The notes under the pieces were generated by a model. It was not told the origin of the DNA. It worked only from the letters and a program-made list of their open reading frames with translations, and ran no database searches. Below, piece after piece: positions 61,832 to 64,000 of a stretch of DNA of 64,000 bases (position 1 is its first letter; each line of letters starts with the position of its first letter). The translations under genes and the position numbers were made by a program. This DNA is from Dokdonella fugitiva (lineage in GTDB: Bacteria > Pseudomonadota > Gammaproteobacteria > Xanthomonadales > Rhodanobacteraceae): positions 582,252 to 646,251 of the forward strand of contig NZ_SLWQ01000001.1 in the NCBI RefSeq assembly GCF_004342425.1, written 5' to 3'.

Positions 61832-62542
61832 TCACTTCGCCGCCGCGGGCGGTGCGTACAGCTGCTGCGCGCGCTGGAACAACACCCACGAGGTCGCGAT
61901 GTACTTGTCGCCGCCCTTGGGCATGTTGCCGCGGTGCGTGTGGGTGAAACCGGCCGGCGCGAACAGCAGCGCGCCGGTCTTCGGCACGATGCGGCGCTGC
62001 TGGAACAGGAATTCGGTTTCGCCCTCGGCGAAGCCGTCGTTGAGGTAGATCGTCCAGAGCAGCACGCGGTGCAGGTTGTCGTCGGTCTCGACCTTCGGCG
62101 AGATCTCGCTGTGCCAGTACGGGTAGCCGCCCTCGTCGGCCGAGTAGCGCTGCAGGTTGATGCCGCCGGGGCGGAACAGCCGCACGATGAGCTGCTTGAG
62201 TTCGGCGTCCGGCATCGCGCGCACGTCGTCGACGCCGAGCATCTGCATGTCCTCGCTGCCGGCGCGCTGGCGGTACAGCACGGTCGGCGCGAGCGCGAGG
62301 TGGGTGTACTTGCGCAGGTACGACACCAGGCCCTGCAGCATGGCGCCGTTCAGCATGTTCTCGACCGGCTTCCACTCCGCATGGCCGCTCACGTGCAGGT
62401 CCCAGCTGTCCTTGAGGCGCGTGTTCAGGCCACCGGACGTGCGTCCACGCACGAGCTTGTCGCTCTTCTCGAACGCGGCGACGAGGTCGGCGCAGGCCTT
62501 CGCGTCCAGTGCGCCTTCGTACACCTCGATGAAGTCGTCCAT
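61832..62542 (-). CDS. 2-oxoglutarate/Fe(II)-dependent oxygenase-like protein
   Basis: 236 residues. The fold is suggested by D-D-F-I-E-V-Y-E-G-A-L, the iron site Y-W-H-S-E (H-x-E instead of the common H-x-D) and a second site around G-F-T-H-T-H-R-G-N-M-P-K-G-G-D-K-Y-I-A-T-S-W with the distal His and a Lys/Arg for 2OG. The substrate is unknown. The ATG at 62542 is used; a GTG two codons earlier is possible. It is followed by the saccharopine-dehydrogenase-like gene. Confidence 0.78.
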   Translation of the reverse strand: MDDFIEVYEGALDAKACADLVAAFEKSDKLVRGRTSGGLNTRLKDSWDLHVSGHAEWKPVENMLNGAMLQGLVSYLRKYTHLALAPTVLYRQRAGSEDMQMLGVDDVRAMPDAELKQLIVRLFRPGGINLQRYSADEGGYPYWHSEISPKVETDDNLHRVLLWTIYLNDGFAEGETEFLFQQRRIVPKTGALLFAPAGFTHTHRGNMPKGGDKYIATSWVLFQRAQQLYAPPAAAK

Positions 62543-62636
62543 AGTCACCCGCCCGAGGGAATCGACCCTGCCATCTTCCGGACTCTATCTCATCCGCGCG
62601 AGCCTGCTCATCGCGCAGACCTGTCCCGCGACGAGC

Positions 62637-63659
62637 TCATGCAGGCTCGCCGGCGCGATCCGCCGCGAGGTGATAGCCGGTCACGCGCTCGACTTCGTTC
62701 TTCGAACCGAGGAAAACCGGCACGCGCTGGTGCAGCTGCGCGGGCGTGATGTCGAGGATGCGCTCGCGGCCGGTCGTCGCCGCTCCGCCGGCCTGCTCGA
62801 CGATGAACGCCATCGGGTTCGCCTCGTACATGAGGCGCAGCTTGCCGGGCTTGCCGGGATCCTTGAGGTCGCGCGGATAGATGAAGATGCCGCCGCGCGT
62901 AAGGATGCGGTGCACGTCGGCGACCATCGAGGCGACCCAGCGCATGTTGAAGTCGCGACCGCGCGGTCCGGTCTTGCCGGCGAGGAGTTCCTCGATGTAG
63001 CGGCGCATCGGCGGTTCCCAATGGCGCATGTTCGACATGTTGATCGCGAACTCGGACGTGTCCTCGGGAATGCGCAGCCTGGAATGGGTGAGAGGGAAGT
63101 TGCCCTGCTCGCGGTCGAGCGTGAACTGATGGACGCCGTCGCCGAGGGTGAGCACGAGCACCGTGCTCGATCCGTACACCGCATAGCCGGCCGCGACCTG
63201 CTGCGTGCCCGGCTGCAGGAACGCCTTCTCGTCGGGGTTCTTCACGCCCTCGGGGCAGCGCAGCACCGAGAAGATCGTGCCGACCGAGATGTTGACGTCG
63301 ATGTTCGACGAGCCATCGAGCGGGTCGAACACGAGCAGGTACTCGCCCTTCGGGTAGCGGTCGGGGATCGGGTGCGGGTCGTCCATCTCCTCCGAGGCGA
63401 GCGCGGCGAGATGGCCGCCCCAGGCATTCGCCTCGAGCAGGATCTCGTTGGAGAGCACGTCGAGCTTCTTCTGCGTCTCGCCCTGGACGTTCTCCGTCCC
63501 CGCGCTGCCGAGCACGCCGCCGAGCGCGCCCTTGCCGACCGCGATCGAGATGCGCTTGCACGCGCGCGCGACCACCTCGATGAGCAGGCGCAGGTCGGCG
63601 TTGATGCGGCCCTCGCGTTGCTGCTCGATGAGGAACTGGGTCAGCGAAATCGGCTTCAT
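62637..63659 (-). CDS. fbp: Fructose-1,6-bisphosphatase class 1
   Basis: 340 residues. It has the metal and substrate site [13 protein letters not shown], the preceding S-E-E-M-D-D and N-E-I-L-L, and the late [15 protein letters not shown]. It hydrolyses fructose-1,6-bisphosphate in gluconeogenesis. CGGAG lies 13 nt before the ATG. Monocistronic by spacing. Confidence 0.96.
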   Translation of the reverse strand: MKPISLTQFLIEQQREGRINADLRLLIEVVARACKRISIAVGKGALGGVLGSAGTENVQGETQKKLDVLSNEILLEANAWGGHLAALASEEMDDPHPIPDRYPKGEYLLVFDPLDGSSNIDVNISVGTIFSVLRCPEGVKNPDEKAFLQPGTQQVAAGYAVYGSSTVLVLTLGDGVHQFTLDREQGNFPLTHSRLRIPEDTSEFAINMSNMRHWEPPMRRYIEELLAGKTGPRGRDFNMRWVASMVADVHRILTRGGIFIYPRDLKDPGKPGKLRLMYEANPMAFIVEQAGGAATTGRERILDITPAQLHQRVPVFLGSKNEVERVTGYHLAADRAGEPA

Positions 63660-63817
63660 GGGCGCTCGGCTCCGGAGGGCGGTTCGGGACGCGCATTGTC
63701 CGGAGTCCGGGGCCATCGAGAAAGGGGCGCGGCCGGCGGGGCTGCTGACACCACGTTGGCAGTGGCAGGGCGGCATCGTAGCGGCACGCCGATGACCGGC
63801 CCCGCCAAGGAATCGAC

Positions 63818-64000
63818 ATGCTCAGTCCGAACGTCCCCGCCTGGTTCGAGATCCCGACCACCGACCTCGATCGCGCCCAGCGCTTCTACGAGGCCGCGCT
63901 CGGGGTGACCCTGCAGCGCCAGCAGTTCGGCGGCCCGGCGATGGCGGTGTTCCCGCGCGGTGACAAGCCGAACGCGACCGGCGCACTCGTGCGCATGCCG
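63818..64000 (+). CDS. VOC family (glyoxalase-like) protein, 3' end outside the window
   Basis: Sixty-one N-terminal residues are visible: [22 protein letters not shown], the first beta-alpha unit of the vicinal oxygen chelate fold, then M-A-V-F-P. An AAGG ribosome site is 7 nt upstream of the ATG. The enzyme activity cannot be told from this part. Confidence 0.82.
   Translation, partial: MLSPNVPAWFEIPTTDLDRAQRFYEAALGVTLQRQQFGGPAMAVFPRGDKPNATGALVRMP

Overview
The window is a piece of a GC-rich gammaproteobacterial chromosome, most likely from the Lysobacterales (Xanthomonadales), perhaps near Rhodanobacteraceae/Dokdonella. The grounds are inferential: the very high third-position GC, the gene neighbourhoods (secB-gpsA, hemD-hemX-hemY, ubiJ-ubiB, ntrBC close to glnA), REP-like palindromes built on ATTCCCGC-N4-GCGGGAAT, and parallel beta-helix proteins ending in a 'FADGFD'-type tail. 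No rRNA, tRNA, CRISPR array, complete insertion sequence or prophage was recognised.

Layout. 1-5.8 kb: the end of a YkvA-like gene, an RDD membrane protein, then a tightly overlapping minus-strand operon (methyltransferase, GNAT, LpxL-like acyltransferase, FadI-like thiolase). 5.8-11.6 kb: nitrogen control, with ntrB-ntrC, stress proteins (BON, CsbD), and glnA behind a sigma-54 promoter with two NtrC sites 32 bp apart. A further NtrC site covers the ntrB promoter. uppP is divergent from glnA. 11.7-23.7 kb: TPR-hydroxylase, PEBP-like protein, TPR-sulfotransferase, Ycf46-type AAA ATPase, YheT/PlsC/SrkA/thioesterase, a Tat-exported cupin and a 2Fe-2S flavin reductase. 23.7-24.4 kb is repeat-rich. 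24.4-31.4 kb: hemD-hemX-hemY, thioesterase, lipoprotein, rhodanese, secB, gpsA, trmL. 31.5-42.1 kb: a small secreted protein with its own sigma-54 promoter, an SDR, an M16 peptidase, a secreted hydrolase, ubiJ-ubiB, arfB and an acyltransferase.

42.1-51.9 kb is the plastic part. It holds remnants of a beta-helix gene and of a GGDEF gene, three lower-GC genes of unknown function plus a fourth small one, a PilB-like ATPase with a damaged Walker A motif, a 21-bp tandem array, three copies of a ~193-bp repeat, a 24-bp direct repeat pair 4 kb apart, and a ~0.42-kb segment present twice about 5.6 kb apart. One copy of that segment is the native 3' end of a polytopic membrane protein gene. The other has replaced the 3' end of an esterase gene and left a chimera.

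51.9-64 kb returns to ordinary content: a transmembrane Ser/Thr kinase with a periplasmic domain, a DUF1579 gene broken by a one-base insertion, uvrD, a secreted HExxH protein, a UPF0114 membrane protein, a saccharopine-dehydrogenase-like/2OG-oxygenase pair, fbp, and the start of a VOC-family gene.

A pattern across the window is a -10-like hexamer (TAnnAT or close) placed only 6-8 nt from the start codon in eight genes (ntrB, hemX, hemD, trmL, ubiJ, arfB, an esterase, uvrD). This predicts leaderless mRNAs and was used here to choose starts.
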